From contig CAVTZH010000011.1 of the NCBI GenBank assembly GCA_963739175.1, forward strand, positions 717,270-781,269: a stretch of 64,000 bases of DNA. Direction: 5' to 3'. The notes under the pieces were generated by a model that saw only the letters and a list, made by a program, of their open reading frames with translations, did no database searches and was not told where the DNA came from. Shown piece after piece: positions 7,165-15,929 of this stretch (position 1 is its first letter; each line of letters begins with the position of its first letter). The position numbers and the translations under genes are program-made. This DNA comes from VAZQ01 sp963739175. Lineage in GTDB: Bacteria > Pseudomonadota > Alphaproteobacteria > Rhizobiales > Xanthobacteraceae.

Positions 7165-8574
7165 CTATCTGCGGCTTTTGACGCCGGCCTCAAGAAACTC
7201 CAGCAGGCTGCGCCACGCATCGACGCCGGCCGCGGCGTCAGCCTTCGCCGTGCCACCCATGCTGAGCAGACGGCCGGACATTCCCTCAACGCGCAGACCG
7301 AGCGTGCGCGTAGTGCGCGGTCCGCCCGGCACCAGGATGAGATGCCCCGCGCCCTCGTATTTCAGATGCCGGAACGGATAGGGGTGACGATGCGTCTCGA
7401 GCCGGCGCATCGCGATGTCGGCGAGCGCCGACGATGGCCACATCTGATCGTCGGCCCCCGAGACAAGCAGAATCGGTCCCCGTGTCTTCTCCACGGGGAT
7501 CGTCGCCCGCTCCACGGCGCGCGCATCGCGGAGATGGCTGAGGTAGACCGGCGCGAACGCCACCGGACGTCCGGGCTCAACGGCGGGCGATGGCTCCATG
7601 CTCGCGTTGTTTTCCTGCAGATACGGCAGCGGCTTGCCACGGAACGTCCACGCCGCACGCGGCCGCGTGTCGCCGGGCTCGGCGAGGCCAAGCGCCCAGA
7701 ACACGACGCCACTCGGCACCCACGCGATGACGGCGTTGATCTCGGTGAACGTGGCGCCAAGCAGCAAGGCGAGCTCGCCGCCCCGCGACTCTCCCCACAC
7801 CGCCAGGAAGCGATCGCGCAGCCACGGCTGCGCCCGCATCCATCGGATCGCATTCTCGAAATATTCGAGCGGGATGTTGACGAGGCCGCGCGGCAGCCCC
7901 GCCATGGCGAAGTAACCCAGGTTGAGCGCGGCATAGCCGTGCGACGCGAGGATGGCGCCGCGGTATTCGTCAATGCCGCCACCACCACCGGTAAGCACGA
8001 TCACAGCCGGATGCGGGCCAGCGCCCGGCGGAAGGAACAGCGTGCCGACGATGCCGTCCGTGCGGATTGGATGCCGCGTGACGCCGGGGCCTGCCACGCG
8101 GCGCTCAAGCGTCAATTCGGCACGCGTTCCGTCAGGGCTCGTCGCTTCGAGGTGAGCGAACCAAGGCTGCATGATGAAGCCGTCGGGCGGCGTTTGTACC
8201 TCGCCCGGCAATCGCTCCGCCGACCAGATCAGCCCCATTGCGGATACGCCGTCGTAGGTGCCAGACACCGGGGCCTGGCGTGCGACATGGACGCAACCAT
8301 CATCGTCGCTCATGAAAGTTGCATGGGCGCGCCAGCGTGACTTGCTGAAAAGCGTCTGGATCGCGGTGACCGTCACGGGCTGCCGCGGCGGAAAGCCCCG
8401 AAGCTCGATGGCAATCGCCGCGTCGACGAGCGCATCCGGTTGGTCGACGACGATCATCGGGGATGCCAATGCAGGGCGAATATACGGACCGCACGCCGCT
8501 GCGACGAGAGCGCCGGTCCCGGCTGCGAAGGATCGCCTGTTGAGTCGAACCCCTTCCCAATCGGCATCGGCCAT
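7165..8574 (-). CDS. Acyl-CoA thioester hydrolase / BAAT-type alpha/beta hydrolase with Tat-like signal
   Basis: 469 residues. The N-terminus has NRRSFAAGTGALVAAACG, a Tat-like signal. The N-terminal half (about 45-160) matches the immunoglobulin-like acyl-CoA thioesterase/BAAT domain (FPPRQPVTVTAIQTLF, GTYDGVSAMGLIWSAE). The C-terminal half is an alpha/beta hydrolase with PAVIVLTGGGGGIDEYRGA, the nucleophile elbow AVWGESRGGELALLLG (Ser), an Asp-bearing LLVSGADDQMWPS and a His in YEGAGHLILVPGG, giving an intact Ser-Asp-His triad. Family members hydrolyse or transfer acyl groups from CoA thioesters, but an exported enzyme would not meet CoA substrates, so the actual substrate is open. The cyclase gene follows at 20 bp. 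Confidence 0.82.
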   Translation of the reverse strand: MADADWEGVRLNRRSFAAGTGALVAAACGPYIRPALASPMIVVDQPDALVDAAIAIELRGFPPRQPVTVTAIQTLFSKSRWRAHATFMSDDDGCVHVARQAPVSGTYDGVSAMGLIWSAERLPGEVQTPPDGFIMQPWFAHLEATSPDGTRAELTLERRVAGPGVTRHPIRTDGIVGTLFLPPGAGPHPAVIVLTGGGGGIDEYRGAILASHGYAALNLGYFAMAGLPRGLVNIPLEYFENAIRWMRAQPWLRDRFLAVWGESRGGELALLLGATFTEINAVIAWVPSGVVFWALGLAEPGDTRPRAAWTFRGKPLPYLQENNASMEPSPAVEPGRPVAFAPVYLSHLRDARAVERATIPVEKTRGPILLVSGADDQMWPSSALADIAMRRLETHRHPYPFRHLKYEGAGHLILVPGGPRTTRTLGLRVEGMSGRLLSMGGTAKADAAAGVDAWRSLLEFLEAGVKSRR

Positions 8575-8680
8575 CTCGCGTAAGCCTCGGTTGTCTCTCT
8601 ACAAAGGTAATTCGGTGAACCCTTCATTGCCAGCACCCGGCAGCTTGCCTCGCGCCCGCGCGTCGGCCACATAACGCCCC

Positions 8681-10573
8681 ATGCTCGTCATCGACGAATT
8701 GTCGGTCCGCGTCGCCGGCCGCCTGCTGATCGACCAAGCCTCGGCGCACATCCCGACCGGCGCGCGCGTCGGGCTGGTCGGCCGCAATGGCTCCGGCAAG
8801 TCGACCCTGTTCCGCGCGATCGCGGGCGAGATCGCCTCCGAGCACGGCAAGATCGGGCTCTCGCCGCGGGCTCGCATCGGCCGCCTGTCGCAGGAGGCGC
8901 CTGACGGTCCCGACAGCCTCATCGACATCGTGCTGCGCGCCGACGAGGAACGCATCCAGCTGCTGGCGGAGGCCGAGACCGCGCACGATCCGCATCGCAT
9001 CGCCGAGATCCAGACCCGGCTCGCCGACATCGGCGCGCATTCGGCGCCGGCGCGCGCCGCCGAGATTCTCGCCGGGCTCGGATTCTCCGCGGCCGACCAG
9101 GCGCGCCCCTGCTCCGAATTCTCCGGCGGCTGGCGCATGCGCGTCGCGCTCGCGGCCACGCTGTTTGCGCAACCCGACCTGTTGCTGCTCGACGAGCCGA
9201 CCAACTTCCTCGATCTCGAAAGCACGCTGTGGCTGCAACGGCAGATCGCCAGCTATCCGTACACGGTGGTCGTGATCAGCCACGACCGCGACCTGCTCGA
9301 CACTGCGGTCGACTGGACGCTGCACCTCGAAGCCGGATCGCTGACGCTCTACCGCGGCGGCTACAGCGCGTTCGAGCGGCAGCGGCGCGAGCGCCAGGCG
9401 CTCGACCTCAAGCTGGCCAAGAAGCAGGAGGAGCAGCGCAAGCACCTGACCGCGTTCGTGGAGCGCTTCCGCGCCAAGGCGACGAAAGCGCGCCAGGCGC
9501 AATCGCGGCTCAAGCTCCTGGCCAAGCTCGAACCGGTCGCGGCGATGGTCGCCAACGAAGTGCGCCCGATCGTGTTCCCGCCACCGGCGAAAGAGCTGTC
9601 ACCGCCGATCATCGCGCTCGAAGGCGTCTCGGTCGGCTACGAGACCGACCGTCCGGTGCTCAGGCGCCTCAACCTGCGCATCGATCCCGACGATCGCATT
9701 GCGCTGGTCGGCGCCAACGGCAACGGCAAGTCGACGCTGGTGAAGCTGTTGTCGAACCGGCTCGCGCCGATGTCCGGCCGGATGACCCGCGCCGACCGGC
9801 TCGACGTGGCCTATTTCGCGCAGCACCAGCTCGACGAACTCAATCCCGACGGCAGCGCCTATGACCATGTGCGCCGCCTGATGCCCGACGCGCCGGAAGC
9901 CAAGGTGCGCGCGCGCGCGGGCGCGATCGGATTTTCGGCGGAGGCCGCCGACACGCCGTCGGCCAATCTCTCCGGCGGCGAGAAGGCGCGCCTGCTGCTC
10001 GGGCTCGCGACCCATGCGGGGCCGCATCTCGTCGTGCTCGACGAGCCGACCAATCACCTGGACATCGACAGCCGCGCCGCGCTGATCGACGCGATCAACG
10101 ACTATCCGGGCGCCGTGATCCTGGTGTCGCACGACCGCTACCTGATCGAAGCCTGCGCCGACCGGCTGTGGCTGGTCGCCGACGGCCAGGTCACGCCGTT
10201 CGACGGCGATCTCGACGACTATATGCGGCTGGTGCTTGCCGATCGCCGCGACGACAAGGAGCGCGACCGCAAGCCGAAGGGCGAGAGCCGCGGCGATGCC
10301 CGCCGCGCCGCCGCACAGTTGCGCCTCGAGCTTGCGCCGCTGCGGCGGCGGATCGCCGATGCGGAGGCGATGGTCGCGCGATTGAACGGCGAGATCGCGC
10401 GCATCGATACCGCGCTGGCGGACGCCGGGCTGTTTGCACGCGAGCCGGCGAAGGCGGCGCAGCTTTCGAAGGATCGTTCAACCGCGGTCAACGCGCTGGC
10501 GCGCGCGGAAGACGATTGGCTCGCTGCCAGCGAGGAATTAGAAGTCGCCATGCGTGGCGCTGAAGCGACTTAG
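8681..10573 (+). CDS. ABC-F family ATP-binding protein (Uup/YheS-like)
   Basis: 630 residues with two ABC ATPase domains and no membrane segments. Domain 1: Walker A GLVGRNGSGKSTLF (about 33-46), signature FSGGWRMRVALA, Walker B LLLLDEPTNFLDLES. Domain 2: Walker A LVGANGNGKSTLV, signature LSGGEKARLLLGL, Walker B LVVLDEPTNHLDIDS. The linker between them is charged (about 230-300), and the C-terminus (about 520-630) is a likely coiled coil. ABC-F proteins act on the ribosome or in related processes rather than in transport. The exact subfamily (Uup, EttA, YheS) cannot be settled by eye. It converges on the lipoprotein gene with 13 bp between stops. Confidence 0.9.
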   Translation: MLVIDELSVRVAGRLLIDQASAHIPTGARVGLVGRNGSGKSTLFRAIAGEIASEHGKIGLSPRARIGRLSQEAPDGPDSLIDIVLRADEERIQLLAEAETAHDPHRIAEIQTRLADIGAHSAPARAAEILAGLGFSAADQARPCSEFSGGWRMRVALAATLFAQPDLLLLDEPTNFLDLESTLWLQRQIASYPYTVVVISHDRDLLDTAVDWTLHLEAGSLTLYRGGYSAFERQRRERQALDLKLAKKQEEQRKHLTAFVERFRAKATKARQAQSRLKLLAKLEPVAAMVANEVRPIVFPPPAKELSPPIIALEGVSVGYETDRPVLRRLNLRIDPDDRIALVGANGNGKSTLVKLLSNRLAPMSGRMTRADRLDVAYFAQHQLDELNPDGSAYDHVRRLMPDAPEAKVRARAGAIGFSAEAADTPSANLSGGEKARLLLGLATHAGPHLVVLDEPTNHLDIDSRAALIDAINDYPGAVILVSHDRYLIEACADRLWLVADGQVTPFDGDLDDYMRLVLADRRDDKERDRKPKGESRGDARRAAAQLRLELAPLRRRIADAEAMVARLNGEIARIDTALADAGLFAREPAKAAQLSKDRSTAVNALARAEDDWLAASEELEVAMRGAEAT

Positions 10574-10586
10574 AGCGGCGAATCAA

Positions 10587-11117
10587 TCAGGAGCGCGCGG
10601 CTTTTTTCGACGACTTCGCTTTCGGCGCCGCCTTGGCGCCCGGCGCTTCCGGCACCCGCTCGACCGACGTCAGCCGTCCGGCGCTGAATCGATAGATGCC
10701 GGGCCGCGGCCCGCGCACGTAGGTGATCACGACCGCCCGATCGCCACGCTCGTCGGCGCCGACCTGAAGCTGCTCGGGAGCGCCGGCGCGGCGCACCACA
10801 TCGCATTCGGTCATCTGCAGCGCGATGCCGCCCGGGACTGTCACTCCGTCGGGCGAGGTATCGGCCGCGGCTTCGGCGGTGGCCATCGCGCACTGCCCTT
10901 CCGCGCTGACCAGATCGGCAGCGGTCACCGGCCGCAACGAGAACTCGTCCTTGGCGCCGGAATAGGTCAGCCAGTCGGGCCGCGAGAGGTTGCTCACTTT
11001 CGGCAGCAGGTTAACGCTGCCGACACTGCCAACATCGCTAAACGAGCCGCAACCGCCGACGGTTGCGAGCATCGCAACCGTCGCAAAGGCTTTCGGACCT
11101 GACAGGAAGTCCCGCAT
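10587..11117 (-). CDS. Putative lipoprotein, function unknown
   Basis: 176 residues from ATG 11115-11117. The opening MRDFLSGPKAFATVAMLATV followed by GGC looks like a lipoprotein signal with lipid-modified Cys at about 23; an upstream in-frame ATG would bury this signal, so the shorter start is preferred. The mature part contains VNLLPKVSNLSRPDWLTYSG, a Cys in ECDVVRRAG and a Lys/Ala-rich tail (AAPKAKSSKKAARS). The central part resembles small outer-membrane-anchored proteins known only as hypothetical in Hyphomicrobiales. It faces abc-f; holC lies upstream on the same strand at about 190 bp. Confidence 0.72.
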   Translation of the reverse strand: MRDFLSGPKAFATVAMLATVGGCGSFSDVGSVGSVNLLPKVSNLSRPDWLTYSGAKDEFSLRPVTAADLVSAEGQCAMATAEAAADTSPDGVTVPGGIALQMTECDVVRRAGAPEQLQVGADERGDRAVVITYVRGPRPGIYRFSAGRLTSVERVPEAPGAKAAPKAKSSKKAARS

Positions 11118-11309
11118 CGCACATCCCCGAAACGATGTCCCCGAAACAATGTCCCCGACGAGCATGTCGTCGGCGACCGCGTCCCCCATTCTAGCGGCTT
11201 GGACAGGCCGCGACTATCGCGCAGGCCATCCTTTTGAATCAACAGGTCATTTTGCGGCAGTATCGCGGCAAAGTCGGGATGGTTGGTGCACGACTTGACG
11301 CCGACGCGC

Positions 11310-11762
11310 TTACGCCTTGCGCTGCCAGCGCCCCTGCTCGTCCGGCTGCCAATAGGTGACCGCGAAACCGTTGCCCTTGGCTTCCTGCCAGCGCACGCGC
11401 GCCAACTCCACCGCGTCGGGATCGTCGCCGTCGAACAACAACACGATGCGCTCATAGGCGGCGGCATCCGACGGCACCGCAGCACCGTCGATCAGGAAGC
11501 GCACGCTCGCCTGATTGGGATTGTCGTCGTTCACGGTCAGCAGGATCGGCTGCTCGCGCGCCTCCGGATCGCGCCAGACGCCATGCGGCAGGAACGCGTC
11601 GTCGCGGAACGTCCACAGATGCGCGTCGAGCGCGTCGATCCGCTCCTCCGACGCCGCCTGCACGATCACGCGCCAGCCGCGCTCGAGCGATTTCTCGAGC
11701 AGCGCCGGCAGCACGCGCTCGATCGGCTGCTGTTGCAGATGGTAGAACAGAACTTCCGTCAT
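11310..11762 (-). CDS. holC: DNA polymerase III chi subunit
   Basis: 150 residues from ATG 11760-11762. HolC links the clamp-loader complex to SSB. Seen: the family opening TEVLFYHLQQQPIERVLPALLEKSLERGW, then RVIVQAASEERIDALDAHLW, FLPHG, and LLFDGDDPDAVELARVRWQ. Upstream open frame is unrelated to HolC, and the start fits the family. It is 53 bp downstream of pepA on the same strand, the usual pepA-holC order in Alphaproteobacteria, and is likely co-transcribed with it. Confidence 0.88.
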   Translation of the reverse strand: MTEVLFYHLQQQPIERVLPALLEKSLERGWRVIVQAASEERIDALDAHLWTFRDDAFLPHGVWRDPEAREQPILLTVNDDNPNQASVRFLIDGAAVPSDAAAYERIVLLFDGDDPDAVELARVRWQEAKGNGFAVTYWQPDEQGRWQRKA

Positions 11763-11815
11763 ACCCCGCCCGAAAAAATTACCGTGGCTCAAGACGTTGC
11801 CGGCGCCGCCGCAGG

Positions 11816-13309
11816 CTACTTCTCGTAGTGATCCGCCACCAGCCGGTCGAGCAGCCGCACGCCAAAGCCGGATCCCCAGCTCTTGTTGAGGTCGTTCTGC
11901 GGCGAGGCAAAGCCGGTGCCGGCGATGTCGAGATGCGCCCACGGCGTCTTCTCGACGAAGCGCGCCAGCAGCTGCGCCGCGGTGATCGCGCCGCCGTCGC
12001 GGCCGCCGGTGTTCTTCATGTCGGCGAATTTCGAATCGATCTTCTTGTCGTATTCGGGACCGAGCGGCATGCGCCACAGCTTCTCGCCGGTGACCTGCCC
12101 GGCCTTGATGAGACGGTCCGACAACGTGTCGTCGTTCGAGAACAGGCCGGCATGCTCGTGTCCGAGCGCGACGATGATCGCGCCGGTGAGCGTCGCCAGA
12201 TTGACCATGAATTTCGGTTTGAAGCGCTTGTTGACGTAGTGCAGCACGTCGGCGAGCACCAGGCGGCCTTCGGCGTCGGTGTTGATGATCTCGATCGTCT
12301 GCCCCGACATGGTGGTGACGATGTCGCCCGGACGCTGCGCCTTGCCGTCCGGCATGTTCTCGACAATCCCAATCGCGCCGACCGCGTTGACCTTGGCCTT
12401 GCGCTCCGCGAGCGCCTGCATCAGCCCGACCACGCAGGCGGCACCCGCCATGTCGCCCTTCATGTCCTCCATGCCGGATGCCGGCTTGATCGAGATGCCG
12501 CCGGTATCGAAGCAGACGCCCTTGCCGATGAACGCCACCGGCGGCGTTCCCTTCTTGCCGCCGTTCCAGCGCATGACGACCATGCGGCTCGCATGCTCGG
12601 AGCCCTGCCCGACTCCGAGCAGTGCATTCATCCCCAGCTTCTTCATCGCGGGAACGTCAAGAATCTCAACCGCTACGCCGAACTTCTTGAGGCTGTTGGT
12701 GCGACGCGCGAATTCCTCCGGGAACAGCACATTGGGCGGCTCGTTGACGAGGTCGCGCGCCAGCAACACGCCGCTCGCGATCGCGTCGCGCGGCGCGAAC
12801 GCCTTCTGCGCCGCGCTCACGCTCGCCACCGCAATGCCGACCTTCACCTGCGCCGGGCTCTGGTCGTCCTCCTTGCGCTTGGTCTTGTAGCGATCGAACG
12901 AATAGGCGCGCAGCCGGATGCCCATCGCCATGTCCGCGATCCGCTCCGGTTTCGGCGCCCCGCCCGGCAGGTCGGCGATGATGGTGGCCTCGGCGGCCGC
13001 GGCGGGAATCTTCCCCATCGCGACGCCACCCAGCTTCACCCACGATTCGGACTTGAGGTCTTTGACCTTGCCGACCCCGATCACGACCAGGCGGGGAACC
13101 GAAAGCCCCGCCGGGGCCACAATCTCCAGGGTCGAGCCATGCTTGGCCTTGAACCCCTCGGCCTCCGCCGCCCGCTTCACCAGATCGCCGGCCGGGTCGA
13201 GGACGGCGCGGGCGGCCGACCCGAATTTGAGCCCGTCGTCACAGAACACAATAAGAACGCCGGCGGGAGGGGCTGAAAACGGAACAAAATCAAGCTTCAG
13301 GGTGGGCAT
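11816..13309 (-). CDS. pepA: Leucyl aminopeptidase (M17)
   Basis: 497 residues from ATG 13307-13309 (MPTLKLDFVPFSAPP). Cytosolic di-zinc/manganese exopeptidase that removes N-terminal residues; relatives also act as DNA-binding regulators. Seen: the N-terminal macro-like domain, then FIGKGVCFDTGGISIKPASG with the metal-binding Lys and Asp, MEDMKGDMAGAACVVG, and the M17 signature NTDAEGRLVLADVL near residue 350. A TTG two codons upstream is possible but unnecessary. holC follows; lptF is divergent across 359 bp. Confidence 0.95.
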   Translation of the reverse strand: MPTLKLDFVPFSAPPAGVLIVFCDDGLKFGSAARAVLDPAGDLVKRAAEAEGFKAKHGSTLEIVAPAGLSVPRLVVIGVGKVKDLKSESWVKLGGVAMGKIPAAAAEATIIADLPGGAPKPERIADMAMGIRLRAYSFDRYKTKRKEDDQSPAQVKVGIAVASVSAAQKAFAPRDAIASGVLLARDLVNEPPNVLFPEEFARRTNSLKKFGVAVEILDVPAMKKLGMNALLGVGQGSEHASRMVVMRWNGGKKGTPPVAFIGKGVCFDTGGISIKPASGMEDMKGDMAGAACVVGLMQALAERKAKVNAVGAIGIVENMPDGKAQRPGDIVTTMSGQTIEIINTDAEGRLVLADVLHYVNKRFKPKFMVNLATLTGAIIVALGHEHAGLFSNDDTLSDRLIKAGQVTGEKLWRMPLGPEYDKKIDSKFADMKNTGGRDGGAITAAQLLARFVEKTPWAHLDIAGTGFASPQNDLNKSWGSGFGVRLLDRLVADHYEK

Positions 13310-13668
13310 CGACAACTCTTACGGTTTGGTCGGACCGAGACCGGGCCGGCTCGGTGTCGGCGCGCCTGGGTTGGCCAAGGCGGCGATAGCAGCGACAGAT
13401 ATGAACCGCCCGGTAGCACCGTGCCTAGCCCCCTCAAAATTCGCTCTGATCGGACCGTAAAAATTTAACCATAGTGGCCCAGGCGACACACCCGCTCACC
13501 CACATTTTGTTGTGCATGCTCAATGGCTTTGCCTTGTCGAGGCCATGATGTTGGACGAACAATTGCACCTCCAAAGGTGGGCCGTCGGAACCACGCACAA
13601 CGCCATCATGGGCATAGGGGGCCCGGCGTCGTGAACGGTTACGCCGCAAGCGGGGGCGACACGCGGGA
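13310..13668. other. Divergent intergenic region pepA / lptF
   Basis: 359 bp that must contain both promoters. It has an AT-richer patch at about 13450-13475 (TAAAAATTTAACCATAG) on the pepA side, a plausible promoter zone. Small reading frames here lack any family resemblance. I see no hairpin, RNA gene or repeat. Confidence 0.5.
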
Positions 13669-14844
13669 ATGGGGTCGATCGGGCGTTACATATTTCGCGC
13701 CACACTGGGCGCGTTCCTGGTCGTGCTCGTCAGCGTCACCACGCTGATGTGGATCACGCAGGCTTTGCGCAATTTCGATCTCATGACCAACCAGGGCCAG
13801 AGCGTCCTGGTGTTCATCGGCATCACCGGACTGATCATTCCGATGCTGGTGATGATCATCGCGCCGGTCGCGCTGATGATTGCGGTTGCCCATGTGCTGA
13901 CCAAGCTCGGCAACGATTCCGAGCTGATCGTAATGAACGCCGCCGGGATGGCGCCCTGGCATGTGTTCCGCCCGTTCCTGTATCTCGGTATCCTGGTCTC
14001 GCTGCTGGTCGCCTGGATCAGCTTCTACCTCTCGCCCATGTGCCTGCAGAAACTGCGCAGCTGGGCGACGCAGGTCCGCGCCGAAATCGTGACCAGCAAC
14101 GTGCAGCCCGGCCGCTTCATCGTGGTCGACGGCAAGCTGACGCTGCACATTCGCTCGCGCGAGTCGAACGGCCAGCTCGTCGGCATCATGGTCGACGACC
14201 AGCGCGATCCGAAGGAACGCGGGACGATCTTTGCCGAACGCGGCGATTTGCTTAGCAACGAGCGCGGCATCTTCCTGCTGCTCGCGAACGGCGCCGTTCA
14301 CCGGCATGAAGCCGGCAAACAGGATCCCGTGATCGTCCGGTTCAAGGACTACGCGTTCGACCTGTCGCGCCTGTCGCCGAACGCCGGGCCGGTGGTATTC
14401 GCCATCCACGAACGATCGATCGCAGACCTCCTGAATCCGCCGGCGGACGATCCGGCGTACAAGCGATCGCCCGGGCAATTCCGCGCCGAGCTGCACAATC
14501 GAATTACGATGCCGCTCTACCCGCTGGCGTTCCTGCTGGTGACGTTTGCGTTCCTCGGCGCGCCGCGCACCACGCGGCAGTCGCGCGCCATGTCGTTGAT
14601 CAGCGCCATCGCCGTCGTCGCGACGATCCGCGCGCTGGGCTTTGTCGGAACCATCTCGGGCGCGAATTCGTCGCTCGCGCTGCTGGTGCCCTACCTGGGA
14701 TTGGCGGCCGCGTTCATTCTGGGCGGCTGGGCCATGGCGCGCGGCGTTGTGATCGAGCCGCCGGCGGCCCTCACCAATCTGATGAACGCCATGTTCGAGG
14801 GCATCAGGCGGCGCACCACGGCAACGGCGGGGCAGCATCCATGA
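13669..14844 (+). CDS. lptF: LPS export permease LptF
   Basis: 391 residues. LptF and LptG form the membrane part of the ABC transporter that extracts lipopolysaccharide from the inner membrane and drives it across the periplasm. Seen: transmembrane segments at about 10-35 (ATLGAFLVVLVSVTTLMWI), 50-80 and 100-120, a large periplasmic domain (about 125-290), and three C-terminal segments ending at 350. YrbG/YjgP family features include NDSELIVMNAAGMAPWHVFRP, the coupling-helix region. The start ATG 13669 has only a weak ribosome binding site. Its stop overlaps lptG by 4 bp (ATGA). Confidence 0.92.
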   Translation: MGSIGRYIFRATLGAFLVVLVSVTTLMWITQALRNFDLMTNQGQSVLVFIGITGLIIPMLVMIIAPVALMIAVAHVLTKLGNDSELIVMNAAGMAPWHVFRPFLYLGILVSLLVAWISFYLSPMCLQKLRSWATQVRAEIVTSNVQPGRFIVVDGKLTLHIRSRESNGQLVGIMVDDQRDPKERGTIFAERGDLLSNERGIFLLLANGAVHRHEAGKQDPVIVRFKDYAFDLSRLSPNAGPVVFAIHERSIADLLNPPADDPAYKRSPGQFRAELHNRITMPLYPLAFLLVTFAFLGAPRTTRQSRAMSLISAIAVVATIRALGFVGTISGANSSLALLVPYLGLAAAFILGGWAMARGVVIEPPAALTNLMNAMFEGIRRRTTATAGQHP

Positions 14845-15929
14845 TGCCCGGCACCCTCGCGCGCTATTTCGGCATGCGGTTCTTCAACGTCATCCTTGGC
14901 ACGTTCGTGAGCCTGTTCGCGCTGATCATGATGATCGACTTCATCGAGCTGCTGCGCCGGCATAGCGACGTCAAGGACGTGTCGGCGTTCGTGGTGGCGC
15001 AGATCTCGTTCTACCGGGTGCCGCACATCACGGAGCGGATCATCCCGTTCACGGTGCTGATCGGCGCGATGGTCTGTTACCTGAACCTGTCGCGCCGCCT
15101 CGAGCTGGTCGTCGCGCGATCGGCGGGCCTCTCGGCTTGGCAGTTCGTGCGGCCGGCGATCGTGATCGCGGCGATCGTCGGCATTCTGGTGACGACGGTC
15201 TACAATCCGCTCTCGGCGACGTTCCGTGAGCGATCGGAGCGGCTGGAAGCGAGCCTCAGCGGCGACAATCGCAATCCCCTGCTCACGCATAGCGGGCTTT
15301 GGCTTCGCCAGCGCAGCCCGGACGGCCAATCGATCATCAACGCCGCGATCAGCCGCCAGCAAGGCACCGAACTCGCCGGCGTGAGCATCTTCACGCTCGA
15401 CGACTCGGACGGATATCTCGGCCGCATCGAAGCCAAGCGCGCGACGTTGCGCGACGGCTATTGGCGGCTGGAAGACGCCCGCGTCTATGCCGGCGAGGCG
15501 CTGCCGACGAATCACGACGTCTTCGAGCTGAAGACCAACCTGACCCGCGCCCAGGTCCAGGAATCGTTCGCGACCCCCGAAACCGTCCCGTTCTGGCAGC
15601 TCTCGCCGCTGATCAAGCTGGCCGAGGATTCCGGTCTGGCGGCGGTCGCCTACCGCCTGCAGTACTACCAGCTCCTGGTCCTACCCCTATACCTGGTAGC
15701 GATGGTGCTTCTGGCCGCCGCCGTCAGCCTGCGGTTGTTCCGTTTTGGCGGGGTGCAACGGATGGTCCTGGGTGGCGTCGCGGCCGGGTTTCTGCTTTAC
15801 GTATTGTCGAAAGTTGCGGGGGATTTGAGCAAGGCGAGCCTGCTGGCTCCCGCCGCAGCAGCGGCGTTGCCCCCGCTTTTGGGCGGGGTGACGGGGTTTG
15901 TCGCGCTTTTGTACCAGGAGGACGGGTGA
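14841..15929 (+). CDS. lptG: LPS export permease LptG
   Basis: 362 residues, same fold as LptF: TM segments near the N-terminus (FNVILGTFVSLFALIMMIDF), a periplasmic jellyroll-type domain (about 125-270) and C-terminal TM segments (LLVLPLYLVAMVLLAAAVSL, MVLGGVAAGFLLYVLSKV). The coupling region reads LELVVARSAGLSAWQFVRPA. It partners with LptF and, outside this window, the ATPase LptB. Start overlaps lptF (ATGA) and stop overlaps lptD (TGATG), so the three are translationally coupled. Confidence 0.93.
   Translation: MMPGTLARYFGMRFFNVILGTFVSLFALIMMIDFIELLRRHSDVKDVSAFVVAQISFYRVPHITERIIPFTVLIGAMVCYLNLSRRLELVVARSAGLSAWQFVRPAIVIAAIVGILVTTVYNPLSATFRERSERLEASLSGDNRNPLLTHSGLWLRQRSPDGQSIINAAISRQQGTELAGVSIFTLDDSDGYLGRIEAKRATLRDGYWRLEDARVYAGEALPTNHDVFELKTNLTRAQVQESFATPETVPFWQLSPLIKLAEDSGLAAVAYRLQYYQLLVLPLYLVAMVLLAAAVSLRLFRFGGVQRMVLGGVAAGFLLYVLSKVAGDLSKASLLAPAAAAALPPLLGGVTGFVALLYQEDG

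Noticed and set aside
11828..13276. 482-codon frame antisense to pepA
   Set aside because: The opposite strand has M17 aminopeptidase motifs; the antisense protein is Arg/His/Ala-rich without a family.
13434..13649. 71-codon minus-strand frame in the pepA-lptF gap
   Set aside because: Weak start, no ribosome binding site, low-complexity N-terminus; better read as promoter DNA.
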